Positions 1 to 11,407 of a stretch of 64,000 bases of DNA are shown here, in pieces. Below the pieces are notes generated by a model, which saw only the letters and a program-made list of their open reading frames with translations, was not told where the DNA came from and did no database searches. This stretch comes from Chimonanthus salicifolius (Eukaryota > Streptophyta > Magnoliopsida > Laurales > Calycanthaceae). Position 1 is the stretch's first letter, and every line of letters begins with the position of its first letter. Both the position numbers and the translations under genes were made by a program. The DNA is taken from the NCBI GenBank assembly GCA_013350335.1, contig CM023534.1, forward strand, positions 6,105,542 to 6,169,541, given 5' to 3'.

Positions 1-251
1 GAATGCTGTTCTCCATAGAATTTGACTTGGCTTGCTTTTGCACTTCTTAATTGGAAGCTTGATTGCCATACAAATACATCTGAAATGCCCTCAACCCTAA
101 TCTGAACTGTTTTAGTCAATGCCACATCAAAACCTTATAGGCTGATGTTAGTTCTTGTTTATCTTATCAAGATTACAAGATTGATAGACTAAATTGCTTC
201 TGATATCTTTTTTGTATTCTCTTTATTGGGTTTTTTTGTTTATTAATTTAG

Positions 252-370
252 GTTGTATCTTGAGTTACACTGAGGTTTTCCCGAGCTCAATATCATTCAT
301 AAGAGGCAATAAAACAGCCTCCGCTAAAAATCAATATGTGGGGACCAGAAAGCGAAAGGGGGCCCAATGA
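252..370 (+). CDS. possible 3' terminal exon of a gene entering from the left
   Basis: A pyrimidine-rich tract ending in ATTTAG precedes position 252. From there one frame stays open for 38 codons to a TGA at 368-370. The peptide is of normal composition (SYTEVFPSS at its start, a basic RKRKGAQ end that resembles a nuclear localisation motif), unlike the surrounding AT-rich DNA. I recognise no family. The remaining exons would lie left of the window. It may equally be chance or a relic; an alternative end for the same gene is the exon at 790-835, but the phases of the two do not join simply. Confidence 0.3.
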
Positions 371-789
371 TCTCAATCGTCTTCTTGATCCATGTTATTT
401 CCAGAAGTGATTTAGTTATCTTTTTGGTTAAGTAATCTCCAAGTTCCTGATGCCCCTTGATTTTGGGAGACAGAACCCCAAAAGGACTAGTGAAAAGAAA
501 TCCAGTTTTGATATAGATCGATTGATTTAGTGTTTCTGTTGACTTGGAGTGAAAACGATCACTTTAGCAAACCGTCCATAATATATTCTTTGCTAGGTGA
601 TCAGGTGAAACACATTGAAAGCATTCTTGTTAAACATTACCTATTTCTGCTGTTGTTTAATTTCATGCTGAAGCAACCTTTTGTGTCACAAAGGACTTAA
701 TTATGTTTTGGCCTTTTTACATCATCTGAATCAATGTTTTTGAATGGCCAGCTGCATCTAGGTTTAACATCTGAAACATTAATTTGCAG

Positions 790-835
790 GTCAGTTGCTA
801 ATGGAGCTCTAAAATGGCTGAAGGACAATCTCTAA
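790..835 (+). CDS. possible alternative terminal exon with 3' UTR
   Basis: A TTTGCAG acceptor at 783-789 is followed by a short open frame, VANGALKWLKDNL then TAA at 833-835. The next 220 bases are less AT-rich than the neighbours and look like a 3' UTR up to about 1060. Only the splice acceptor and plausible C-terminal peptide support it. No family is recognised. Confidence 0.22.
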
Positions 836-2060
836 TTATTAGATATGTTCGCGAGGTGATGCTTACATTCTTTTTGTCTCGTACCCTTGTTGCTCCATGA
901 AGGCTGCAGTATATTTTTCCCCCCTGATGTGGCCGGAAGCTCCAGGGGCTCCATGTTGGTTTTATACCTGAGAACCAAGGGCTCTCATTTCCCCCATGTA
1001 CCAATTTTATACTTTGTAAAGCTTGATGATTCACAAATAATTGAAATTCTTTAATGATTCAAGTTTTGTTTTGTTTATATTATTCAAAACATACACTTAC
1101 AGCTGCCTTGTTCCAACTGTTTTGCATTTGTGACTGTTATAGGACTCACTGTCTGAGGCCATCTCAATGATAATAAGCTTTGATGGGAAGCTTTAGGGCA
1201 GCTATTGCTGTGTTTTGTTCATTTCTATCACTGTCATTAGTGGCTAACAAAAATCCAGCAATAAGAAAGTGTTTAGCCATTCTGAATTACAATGCCAATC
1301 AGCATCCAATAGCAGAATTACACAAATCAATGGTGAGGGTGGGATACTATCAAACTTGAATCAGAAGTAGAACTTACCTATTATGATTTTCACCACCCAT
1401 ACAAACTTCCCAGAGACATCCATCATTACCCTCCCATACTAGAACACATTAGCAGCAGTATGAATAGAGGAAGAGAAGAATCAGCAGCCTAGGAGCCCAA
1501 TTAGGAGTATTTTGTGTAAGATGCCACTTAATTGGACCTTTTGTGTAAGATATGTAACAATTAATATAGTCCAGCAAGTTCATGCTACTCATTGGAACTC
1601 TTCAATAAGTTGGAAAATTTAGAGGATTCAGTGGGTGATTATTGTGTATGGGTAATTTTTTTTATCAAGAATTGAGAAAAGTAAGTCAGCCACAAATATC
1701 ACTGTATTCACAAATCACAAAATGCCCAAGGAGGAAGAGGCTGGCTATTCAATTTCTAGGAGACTCAGTGCTTCCATCTCACTGGAAAAAGACCCCAAAA
1801 CACAGTCAAGAAGTCAAGATAGAAAAGCTAGTGACTATCCATAAGAAACCATGGTAATGGAAATGATGATGACAACAATGATATGATGTTTTGGGCTAAG
1901 TTTTCGCTCCAAAGAAATTTTAGACGAAGCAAGCTTATCGAACTATAACTCTGCCTATGTGTAATTTACAGTAAAACTACCTTCCTCATCAGCTGCAACA
2001 TCAATCATAATCTTATGCTTATACATTCTGTTGGTTTTAAGACTTTCATCTGTCACCTAT
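836..2060. other. intergenic, no gene seen
   Basis: The stretch has short unrelated open frames only. No transposon end, RNA gene or conserved motif was recognised here. Confidence 0.4.
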
Positions 2061-2061
2061 T

Positions 2062-2215
2062 GACAAGAACCTGTAGCACAACTGATTAAAGCTCATTGTT
2101 GCACTTTGGAGGTTGTGGGTTCAAATCACATGGGTGTCAGACAAGGTAGTTGGTCCATGGAAATCATTTGCTCAATCCAAATATAAAACTCAATTCCAAT
2201 TAATGGAATAAATGG
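2062..2215 (+). mobile_element. tRNA-derived SINE-like repeat
   Basis: A tRNA-like head is visible: an A-box-like TAGCACAACTGATTAAAGC near 2073 and a B-box GTGGGTTCAAATC at 2115-2127, about 40 bases apart as in polymerase III promoters. It is followed by a non-tRNA body. No poly-A tail or target duplication is clear, so it is an old or truncated copy. Confidence 0.45.
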
Positions 2216-2954
2216 TTTAAATGATTATGATGATCTGCCACTTATTGGCTGACTACGGGCAGCATCTTTAGCCAGCCAAACATAGAATGGATCTCATATC
2301 GATCTTTGAAGCCAAGTCTTTCAGTCAATGATTGTGGGAAGGATCCATTGGATTGTAGTTTGTCTACTGTGGATCAAGTTCACAGCCAGGTTTGGATTGG
2401 AACAGGCATCTAGTCCAATCTAGTTTCGCCAATTCCAAGTTGGGGTATGAGAACAGGTCAAATTTGTAAAAACCAGGTTTAACCAGAAAACCTGGCTGCT
2501 TTAGCCAGTTGCTTACTAATGGTTAGTCCAATTAAACCATCACTGTCGATGGGTATATTTAATTTTTTGCTCTTTATTTTGATTAATATTTATTAGTTTA
2601 ACCTGATCAAACAGTCACCGTCGTACTGGTTTCATTTTGAGAAGTTAAAACTGAGCCAATACTTGGCTATTCAAGTGCATAGACGTATCCGATTTCCATT
2701 TGTGCATGCTTTCTGTTCCTGTCATATATTCAAATAATACTGAAGAGGGTCAAATTGTGGAAGCCCACCTTAGTCACAATTTCAAGAGTCCACTGTAGTA
2801 GTCCAGCGTGCAATCCAAGTCCACTAATACATTTATCTCAATCTCAAGTACAGATGACTCAGTGAAACTGAAAAGGGTAGAGATTTTATCAAATAAAGTA
2901 AAATGAATCTGTTGCAAATGCCCTTTTTTAAATATGTAATTCGTCAAAAATTAT

Positions 2955-3115
2955 CTTGATTGAATTGATCGGACCAGGGGTCCAAATATCAGTTGATATG
3001 ATTCGTATCGACCGATATTCGGCCGAGATGCCAATATCTCGATCGATTTGTAAAAAAAAAAGAGAGAGAAAAAAATATCGGCCGATACCGAGTTTTAAAC
3101 CCCTGAATCGGACTA
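2955..3115. repeat. TATCGGCCGATA palindromic repeat, copy 1
   Basis: The segment is rich in palindromic TATCGG/CCGATA words, with the full TATCGGCCGATA at 3076-3087, an A-rich stretch in the middle and a GTTTTAAACCCCTG end. A second member at 43045-43222 has the same words, the same internal A-run and the same TTTTAAAC-CCTG end, so this is a dispersed family of unknown class. Confidence 0.5.
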
Positions 3116-4307
3116 TGTTTTTAAAGGCTACATGTTTAAAAAATGAAAAAAAACAATTTAAAGTAATCAAATTTTGGAGAGTTTAAAAATTGTGATTTGA
3201 TTGATTTAATCAATGTGATTTTTGGTGAGCTACATATTTAAGAAAAGACTTTTATAGTGGATCCATCATTACTCCATTTGGTAGGATCTATGTCTAGATG
3301 TGAGAGTCACAGCAAAAGTATAGAAAGGAAATAACTCGTGTATGATTTAATTTTTTCTTGAAAATCCAATAAAAAATTTAGTCATAAAAAGTAGATACGC
3401 CAAAGAAAGAGTCGGGAATAGATAAGTGCATGAATAATACGTGCTATTTGAAAATTTTGGGAACTAAAAATTTGACTGAATTATTATATAAACTTGACAT
3501 ATTTATATTTCTTTATAATTTTTTATAAAATATTTTAGATACCAAAGACTTAAAACTATGTTTTCATTTAACTTTGTTGTTACTTAAATTTTTAGAAGTA
3601 AACTACCTTTAAAATTTATTTTAAAAGGAATTTTTATTTATAATATATTAAGTAAGAAAAACACCATGAAATATTTATAAAACTTTCATCTCTTTGATAA
3701 TATATAAAAAAAAAGTATATATAAGAGCTAGTGTATATTACAAGTATAATATTCTTGTGATATTGTTGAGAATGTAATTCACCCTTTTGAATGAATCTTA
3801 TCCAATCGTTAAAAAAAAATATTTGAAAAATGTGTATGATGCAAGAGTATCAAACATAGAATTACTACCCATATACTAGTGTATATTTAAAGCATTTCTT
3901 GAAGGTAAAACTATTATTTATATAGCCCTTCAACCTTTGCAAAAACTGACACTTTATGAATAGATAATAATACCCTTCAATTCATTATAGTTTCTCTTTA
4001 CGATACTTTTATATTTTTAATGTGAGACTCGTTCGTAGACAGTTCCAACATTAACCACCTCATCAATTGGTTATTTCTAAATAAGTCATGAAAGGTATTA
4101 CAAACATGCCTTGTCTCGACCATTAATGAAGAACAGAATTGATAAGAAATTGCGTATAAAATAAGATTAAATCTTCATTCAACTAAAACATCTCTAACAT
4201 AAAAGCAGTAGGAATTCATATACGATGGAGTTATTTTGTGCCCATTTTATAGACAGGTTCTTAGTTTAAAGTACAAATATGACAATCCAGCATTGCTCCC
4301 ACGTGTT
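3116..4307. other. AT-rich intergenic DNA downstream of the Aux/IAA gene
   Basis: Mostly A/T runs with no open frame of interest. The part next to 4308 (roughly 4150-4307) should contain the 3' UTR and polyadenylation site of the minus-strand Aux/IAA gene; no certain signal was picked. Confidence 0.4.
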
Positions 4308-6950
4308 TCAGTCCTCGCTTTTCTGTATCTTGATTCGTTGTACTGTTTGGACGAATGTTCTGCAATAACACCGGCATTTCCATGAATTGCTGTTGCCAAA
4401 CAAAATGCAATTGCATAAAGAAATTTGGAAATTTTAGAATATGATAAAAATGAAAATGTGCGATTTAGATACTACTCCTTCTATCCTATTTTAGTTGTCC
4501 TATTTGAAACATTTGTATTTTTTAAGAAACTCTCTATACTAGCACTCTATGTGATCTCATCCATTTTCAATACACTTTATACTACTCCAATACAAATGAG
4601 ACAACTAATTCGGAATAATTCCAAAATCTATATAAGATAACTAATTTAGGACAGAATGAGTATTATTTTTATAAGAGGATGAATGCATTACACTTCAGGC
4701 CTTGGGATAACATTCAGGCCCTTTGAAACCCCGTTTGTTTCAAGAGAAAGCATGTGCAAGGTATGTATGAAATATTGGCTCTAATGGATCTCACCTGTAA
4801 GTAAAAGGCCCAGGACCAGTTACTACTTATTAAAAGACCTGGCAATGGGTCGGTTTGGGTTGGATATGGGTCAGGTGTTATTTAGCTTTGGTCTATTTTG
4901 GATCCCATTAAATAAGTAAGTTGGTTTGGGTCTAGTTCAGACTCGGGTTGAATTGAATCTAGGTCGGGCTTATCTACTACCTAACTAGAAGACTATTCTA
5001 GGCACGACATATACTTAAACTACCCTTTAAATGAGTGTGGATCTCATATGAGTGGATGTGTTGCATATAGACTATGCTTTCTCAAGTGAATCACTAGTTT
5101 CATCCAATCTCTATTTCAAATAAACCTTTCGTGTTATTATATGAAGAATGATCACCGGCACACTAGTGTAGATAGTATTACTATGCAAACCCGTGAGTAG
5201 AGTAATCAAATAGAGTGATAATAGATATGTTAAAAATGTTTTTATTTGTCTTTATACTTCTGGGGCGACTTCTCAATTAATATAGTAATCGTTTCAGAAA
5301 AAAAAAAAATAGATATATCAAACTATGTTGAAGACCTACAAAATTTAACGATCAGAATAGATATATCAAACATTTAAAAGAATCAAATTTAAAAAGTATC
5401 TTTATAGGTTAAATCAAATTAATTTTTGACAGACCACATATTAGATTATATCAAAAAAGTTCTAATGAATTCATCACCATTTCATTTAGTGGACTTCACA
5501 TCTAAGTCTATAAAATAAGTTCATTTCAATCTGATGTTTTCCATATTTACTACTGTGTCCATGAATTAAAATACTAAATACATTACCTCAATATGAATTA
5601 AAATATTAAATACATACCCCCAAGGGACATCTCCAACTAGCATCCAGTCGCCTTCTCTGTCTTCATAAGTGAGCTTATATTGGGGTCGTTTGGAACCATT
5701 TTCCATGAAACTTTTAGGATCTGTGCATATGTTAGGAAGAAAGAAAACCACTGAAAAAATTTAGAGGAAAGTTGGATAAAGAATTAAATGGAAGGGGAGT
5801 GAGTTTGGACTAGACCCACATGTTCTAAACATGTTGTTCAAGGTTTGAATGAGAGTCTGGTAAGAGTCATGAACAGTGAGATCGACCTTTCTTCCTATGG
5901 CCACACCTTCCATCTTCACCTTCACTAAACCTCCTTTAGTCTCATCACTTCCCTCCCTCATTCCACCTCCAAACTGCAGTTTTCTTGATGCTTTGATCGG
6001 CGGCCACCCCACAATACACCTTCTGATACAATCATTTGTCATTAGACACAGTGAGTGAAAGAGAGAATGACTAGTGAACATATATAATCAGCCAGATTGT
6101 GTTGGGCTTGGGCTTGTCTGGTACATGGAGTGACCCAGTTGCATATTAGTCATTAATTTGCTTCCCAAGTTCAACGCATGTGGACTTAGTGATCTCTAGC
6201 CAAACAGGATGATTGACAACGTTCTATCCATCGGAGAGCCTCACTCGAGGAGGAGATTGTTGGAGTATGGACGAGAGTTTCACATTGGTTGTGAGGGAGG
6301 AAAACTAATGACTTATATAGAACTGGTGTTCGAGTGCGAACTTGAGTCTCACCTCAATTGTGAGGGAGAAAACTAAGGAGTTATATGGAATCGGGTCACT
6401 CCACCTATCAGACTAGTATTTTGTGTTGGAAGTTCAGTCCTAACAACTGGATCACTCCACCTATTAGACAAGTCTTTTAGTCTAGAAGCCCAATCCCAAA
6501 ATATTGCACCATCCGTCGTATAATTAGAAGAATTCATTGATAGAACTCGTTCAGGTCATTCACAATGTTCTTATTGTCCAATTTATTACTGGGTTTCATC
6601 CACAGATGATTTACCCACCTGATCAGTTTGAAGTTTGAACCATGCAAACAAGACATGTTCCGAAGAACAACTTACTTCCTGAGATCGTGGCAAGAGGGAA
6701 GCTTCTCAAAACCCTTGTGGGCGTCGTCGTCACCGCCACCACCACCATCATCATCTGGCTGATCATTCCACAAGAGATTCAGCGTCCTGATTGGGCTGTA
6801 TTCCATCTCTAAGGTTTCGTCGAAATTACGTTTATTGCCACAAAACCTGTAACCACGATTCCCACTCTTGGGGCTCATCTCTTTGGGGCTGTTTAGATCA
6901 AACCCTTTCATCACTTGGTTGGGTGGGGCTAGTCCTAACTGAAGCTCCAT
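4308..6950 (-). CDS. IAA29: Aux/IAA transcriptional repressor, IAA29-like
   Basis: Aux/IAA proteins bind ARF factors in the nucleus, recruit TOPLESS, and are degraded by TIR1/AFB when auxin is present. Four minus-strand exons join in frame: 6950-6676, 6022-5820, 5750-5618 (or from 5720) and 4359-4308. The start ATG at 6950-6948 puts the EAR motif LQLGL at residues 3-7, followed by GFDLN (16-20), as in IAA29. The degron VGWPPI is at residues 96-101, intact. The PB1 domain follows: [16 protein letters not shown] in exon 2, then [16 protein letters not shown] in exon 3, and the 52-nt last exon supplies [16 protein letters not shown] and a TGA. Length is 220 residues, or 210 with the alternative exon 3 acceptor. 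The FDLN motif and the short end favour IAA29 over other Aux/IAA genes; class is near certain, the exact orthologue less so. Introns 1 and 3 hold a TRIM remnant and a MITE. Confidence 0.9.
4473..4662 (+). mobile_element. Stowaway MITE in intron 3 of the Aux/IAA gene
   Basis: The element starts TACTCCTTCTATCC and ends GGACAGAATGAGTA, the typical Stowaway inverted ends bordered by TA. Its interior matches the copies at 11215-11407 and 26383-26537 (the CATGTGATCTCATC-type core). It lies inside the 1258-nt third intron. Confidence 0.85.
6160..6490 (+). mobile_element. TRIM remnant in intron 1 of the Aux/IAA gene
   Basis: The part 6160-6257 matches the internal domain of the complete TRIM at 21454-21805 (the CATGTGGACT and CAGGATG-TTGAC words in the same order), and 6258-6445 matches its LTR, from TGTTGGAG to CCTAACA. 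The LTR carries an internal duplication of its TTGTGAGGG-TTATA part, and a second LTR tail fragment follows to about 6490. The 5' LTR is missing. It sits in antisense orientation to the gene, inside intron 1 (6023-6675). Confidence 0.75.
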
Positions 6951-7093
6951 TGCAAATGTGATAGCAAACAACTCTATCTATTGTACACTACAAACACAAA
7001 CAATAACAGAGAGAGTGAGAGAGGAAGATTGATTGTACACAAAAGGATTGGAAGACCAGTGTGGGAGAGTGGGATTTTATTGAGGTGGAGGAA

Positions 7094-7257
7094 GAGACAT
7101 GAATTGAACAAGATAAACAGAGGGGTATGGGACACTGCACTCCTTTTTTTTTCTGATATGTCTGAATCCTTGCATTCCTTTTTGGGAACTCCATGGGATT
7201 CTGTCTCCTAACTTGATCCTTTGGAGAAGGGACATGGTCCCTTTCGTCACACACGTG
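7094..7257 (-). promoter_or_regulatory. upstream region of the IAA29-like gene: two AuxREs and a G-box
   Basis: Two canonical TGTCTC auxin response elements are present, 144-149 bases (minus-strand orientation, 7094-7099) and 252-257 bases (7202-7207) upstream of the ATG, plus a TGTCTG variant at 7159-7164. A perfect G-box CACGTG lies at 7252-7257, about 300 bases upstream. ARF factors bind the first type; PIF bHLH factors bind G-boxes, and Arabidopsis IAA29 is a known PIF target. A weak TATA-like AATAAAAT lies near 7075-7082. Function is inferred from motif and position. Confidence 0.5.
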
Positions 7258-7808
7258 TCCCTCAACACCTTTGGACCATTTCAGTGCAGAATCTTGCCCA
7301 TACTTTTTTTTTCTTTACTAACTCGAGTCAGATTGTCAGTTCCTCTGATTCTTTAGATGACAGTCTAGGCCTTGACACCTGCACTTCTTGAATTTTTACA
7401 TGAGATGCCAAGTGTTCTGAGTTCTGTCCGTCCAGAATATTAAGTAAATATCAGTTGGAATATGAAAATATTAAGGATTTAATCAATACATTAAATTTTT
7501 TAAAATAATAACATGTAACAAAAATAATTTTTTTAAAATTTATTCCATGTTAAATTAGACTCAGGGTATTTTTTTTATGAGTATCCAGACATATCTCCAC
7601 CACTTTATTCGATGTTCTAACTTTAATTTGATCAAACTAACACTAATTATTAATTTGAAAGTTCATTCTCTAGGACATTCACTTTTGACTTTCATAGTTT
7701 CTTAACTCAAAGCTTTTCGTATTTAGTTGATTTTTCATGTCACAAGTAGACTAGGACTAAATATTATCTCCAATATTGTAGATTTTAGGTAGCTCGATAT
7801 GAGTTTTT

Positions 7809-8025
7809 TTTTTTACGATCAAGGTGTTCAGGTTTTTTGTTGCACTTGATTAATCTTTGGAGCATATAGAAAGTCATAAGACTCTCTACCCGTATATACT
7901 GGGTCACTGCATAAATTTATAAGGAGTAACTTTTTAGACTGGAGTAAAAATCGAACTCAGGACTTCCACTTCTAGAAGTCGGTTCTTGACCATCATTCTA
8001 ACCCATTCGAGTTACGTGAGCTCTA
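7809..8025 (-). mobile_element. tRNA-derived SINE, family B
   Basis: Read on the minus strand it begins with a tRNA-like head (GGGTTAGAATGATGGTCAAG as A-box region, TGAGTTCGATTTT as B-box) and ends with CCTTGATCGT followed by an A-run (T-run on the plus strand at about 7807-7815). The stretch after the B-box, with ACTCCAGTCTAAAAAGTTAC, recurs at 24925-25030, 11940-12075 and 22230-22355, defining a family. Confidence 0.6.
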
Positions 8026-8626
8026 GGATACCAATAATTTGATAATAAAAGAAATCGATTTTTTATACATAATTGTAAAAAAATAAAAACAAAATGATAT
8101 CTCATTATTTAAAATTTCTAAAATTTAAATTACTAGCTATACAATTGAATGTAATAGAGGAGATATAATACTCTGATTGCACGTGCAGGGCCCTTTAAAA
8201 ACTTTTCTACATCGATGTTAGTGTGATTGGAACTATTCATATTCATTTCTCATTTTCTTGTAACTTACACGCAAGCTTTAATTATTAAGCTGCATCATAT
8301 CCTCTTCTTTTGCCTCCATCACAAAACAAAATCAAACAACACCCACACATGCCATCATTAAAATTATTACATGTTACATGGAATTCTCTCCCTATATAAT
8401 CACAGTTAAACCCTAAGCAGTCAGAGAAGACTATGAATTGTGATTTTGTATGAGATCCATGTGAAAGAAGAAGAAAAAAAAAACCCTAATATAATATCGG
8501 CTTTCTTTGGATGAAGGGACATTTTACAATGGTGATAAATACTTCGAAGGGGTGATTTTTTTAATTTTTACCCTCCTTTAGAGTAATTTTTAGGTTACCA
8601 AATAAGGATAAGGAGGAGTGATCAAT

Positions 8627-8696
8627 CTCATTACATATGTAAATCAATCTAAATTCTCATACACAAACTCATTACATATGTAAATCAATCTAAATT
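8627..8696 (+). repeat. 29-bp direct repeat, period 41
   Basis: The 29 bases starting CTCATTACATATGTAAATC at 8627 are repeated exactly at 8668-8696, separated by 12 bases. It looks like a small local duplication. Confidence 0.8.
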
Positions 8697-9639
8697 GTTC
8701 AATGATGGGTCAGGTATTCAAATTTCAAATTATGGATGATACTTTTTATGAACTTGAATAGAGACTAAATACATCTGTTTACAAAGAAAAGTAGTCAATG
8801 GTCAAAATTTAACAACTAAATGGTGTCCCCTCTTGATTGATGCCATGGACAACGGTGTCCCCTCTTGGAAAAAGGAAAAAAAAAAAATATGATAACAAGG
8901 GTGAAAGAAAGATGATTTCTTCTTGTGAGAAGGAGTAAGTCTAATTGTCAATTTCTTTTTCAAAGTTCATGTATATGTACTTGATTCAAGGGACAGTAAT
9001 CCAATTCATGATTGTTGAGCATTCATTTTTATTACTTTCTATCTAAGAAACCTTGGGATTAAAGGATTAAATTGAGGGATCAATAGTTTAGAAATGATTA
9101 AAGAAATAGATGAATGTAATGTAATGATACTAACAATAGTAGGGGACACTCATATAATTTCAACTTGGCTAATATTCAACACATTAAATAAATTTTAATT
9201 TCTTTAGTATTTTAGTATTAGATAATTTACGGTGTCACCAGTTAATGCTTGTCACATATGCTGATTTAAAAGTGAATTAATCATTTCAATCATTTGAAAG
9301 TTGTTTAAAAAAATAAAAAATTAAACAAGGTGCATTATTTCAATCAATCTTTTTTTAAGGCATGGGCAGGAATATGGAACTACAGTTCCTCCTCTTTAAT
9401 GTGCTTCTGCATTTCTTTTCAATTTTTAATGGTAAAAATCATTAATCTTAACATGACTCTATAATAAGATAAATACCCAAGATACATCTGTCTTGCATGA
9501 GTTCTTAACCACTAAATTTTGGTACACCATAACGTACCATTTGAGTTGAGACAACCCATGTTATAATTCACTGCAACAATGTATAGCCTCCACATCACAA
9601 ATGATACAAAGCTCTTCACTTTTTTAGCAGAGATAGATG

Positions 9640-10060
9640 TGAAATTCATTAATTTTAGGTAAAAAGTACAAATAACACCTATGGTTTATATAGGAGAGAT
9701 ATATATAGACCATATCATTAAGAAATAAACCAAACTACATTAACGCACAGGCAAAAACAGATACAGAATACATAACAAAACAAGAATAGAAAGCAGACGA
9801 TCCTCCATGCTGCTGCACTAATGTCATCGCTTCATGTAATGGGGTGAAAAAGTTCGATCGATGGAGCCAATCTATTGACCCCAACTTTGGCCAAAAAGTC
9901 TCCAATACTATTGGCCGACCTCCTCATGTGTCTGAAGTGGGTGACTCTTGTCATTGTCAAGAACTTAATTTTCCTCCCACATTAATCATTTTCTATGAAG
10001 GTTTCTTCTTACCATTAGCCGAAGCTAAAGCAATCAGTGAATCTCTTCGCTTACAATGAA
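9640..10060 (-). mobile_element. L1-type LINE 3' fragment with RNase H end
   Basis: On the minus strand, part of 10060-9850 encodes the typical C-terminal RNase H block of plant L1 elements (MRRSANSIGDFLAKVGVN), with frameshifts before it. The 3' untranslated tail runs to about 9640. The fragment is heavily 5' truncated. No target duplication was found. Confidence 0.65.
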
Positions 10061-11214
10061 AGAATATTGGTATCCAAAAAATTCAAAAAAAAAATGAATT
10101 TCACACGTATATCAACTTTATCATAATAGATAGTTAGATTAAAATTAAACTCGCAGGTAATTTTGTATATCTACATGATTAATTTAACTTTCATATGAAA
10201 TTGAAAATATTTCACAATAATTAAAAAAATCTCATAAATAATATAATAAAATTAAACTCATCTAATCATTGTTCAACATACAATGCACATAAAATATGTA
10301 ATGCACATAGAAGGGCAAGAATCCTCACAAACCGTGGCATGTGATGGAGCAAGAATCCCTGGTATTGGGACAAGTATTCACAGAGGGTGGAAGAGAAGCA
10401 CGTGAAGCAAGGGTCGGTGGGGGCAAGGGTTCAGGCTTGCAGGTGACAAGGGAAGCAAGGCTAGTTGGATGCATGGCATCTTCCACACATTCCCTTTCAC
10501 CAGTCAGTCAATGGTCGACGGCAGCTTGACCGGTCCCCATCTTCTCCCGTGTGGTGGACCCCACTTCATCAGCTCTGACTGGGACCCACATCAATGAAAC
10601 CCACAACTTGTGCTCCCTCATCTCACTTCACTTTGGACTGCAAAGATAAGGTTCCACCTCCAAATTCAATGCACGCTTCATGATTTTGAATGGAATCCGG
10701 TGGCTCTGTATTTAGACTCGTTTTGGGTCTCCAATCATTGAATTATGAGATATGAATGTATAGATTATTGTTTAAATATTAGATTAAAAAAAAAAAACTT
10801 GATCGAGTCATCTGATTTGATTCCATTTCTAAATGGTAATATATGATGGAAGCACTTTAAACTAATACATTTCCATAGAATTTAAACATCTGTTTTTCCT
10901 CAAGGAGCACTTGACCTTAGGAACCCCTTTGTCGCATACGGTCTGAGTATTAAATAACGGTCAAATTTTTAAATTTCGATTGATATTTTTTTCTTGAAGT
11001 TGAGCTGGTATGACCTATGTCGATCTATTTTTGTAGAATTTTAAAGACCAAAACTTGAAACTAAATATGAAGCAGTGAAATCATGGATAGAATAACAGTA
11101 GACATCAAATTATGTTGTCGACGTTATCTTCCATGCTCCCTTTCAAGCTGTGGAGCTTCTGTGTGATGATCTTACATTTATATCATTATAAAGTTTGTGT
11201 ACATGGTTAGGTAA
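10061..11214. other. intergenic, no gene recognised
   Basis: An open, less AT-rich patch at 10330-10620 resembles no known protein. The rest is AT-rich without recognisable element ends. Confidence 0.35.
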
Positions 11215-11407
11215 TACTCCCTCCGTCCCATTTTAGTTATTTCATTTGAAATATTTATATTTTTTAAAGAACTCTTTATAAAAAGTTAGCACTCCATGTG
11301 ATCTCATCAATTTTCAACACATTTTCTATTATTCAAATATAAATAAGACAACTATTTTGAGAAAATTTCAAAATCCATATAGGACAACTAATTTAGGACA
11401 GAGAGTA
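11215..11407 (+). mobile_element. Stowaway MITE
   Basis: It opens with TACTCCCTCCGTCCCATTTT and closes with GGACAGAGAGTA, the classic Stowaway (Tc1/mariner-derived) termini with TA at both ends; 193 bp. It is the best preserved of the family here. Confidence 0.9.

Larger units (their letters stand above)
7300..9630. other. AT-rich intergenic DNA
   Basis: No gene is visible. Apart from the SINE at 7809-8025 and the short direct repeat at 8627-8696, the stretch is low-complexity AT-rich DNA without recognisable ends. Confidence 0.4.

Noticed and set aside
9634..10105. GTGAAATTCATT and AATGAATTTCAC around the minus-strand LINE taken as target duplication
   Set aside because: They are inverted, not direct, so they cannot be a target-site duplication.
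10341..10529. 62-codon Gly/Glu/Arg-rich open frame
   Set aside because: Composition follows a local purine-rich patch; no motif or conserved start, and no neighbouring exon.
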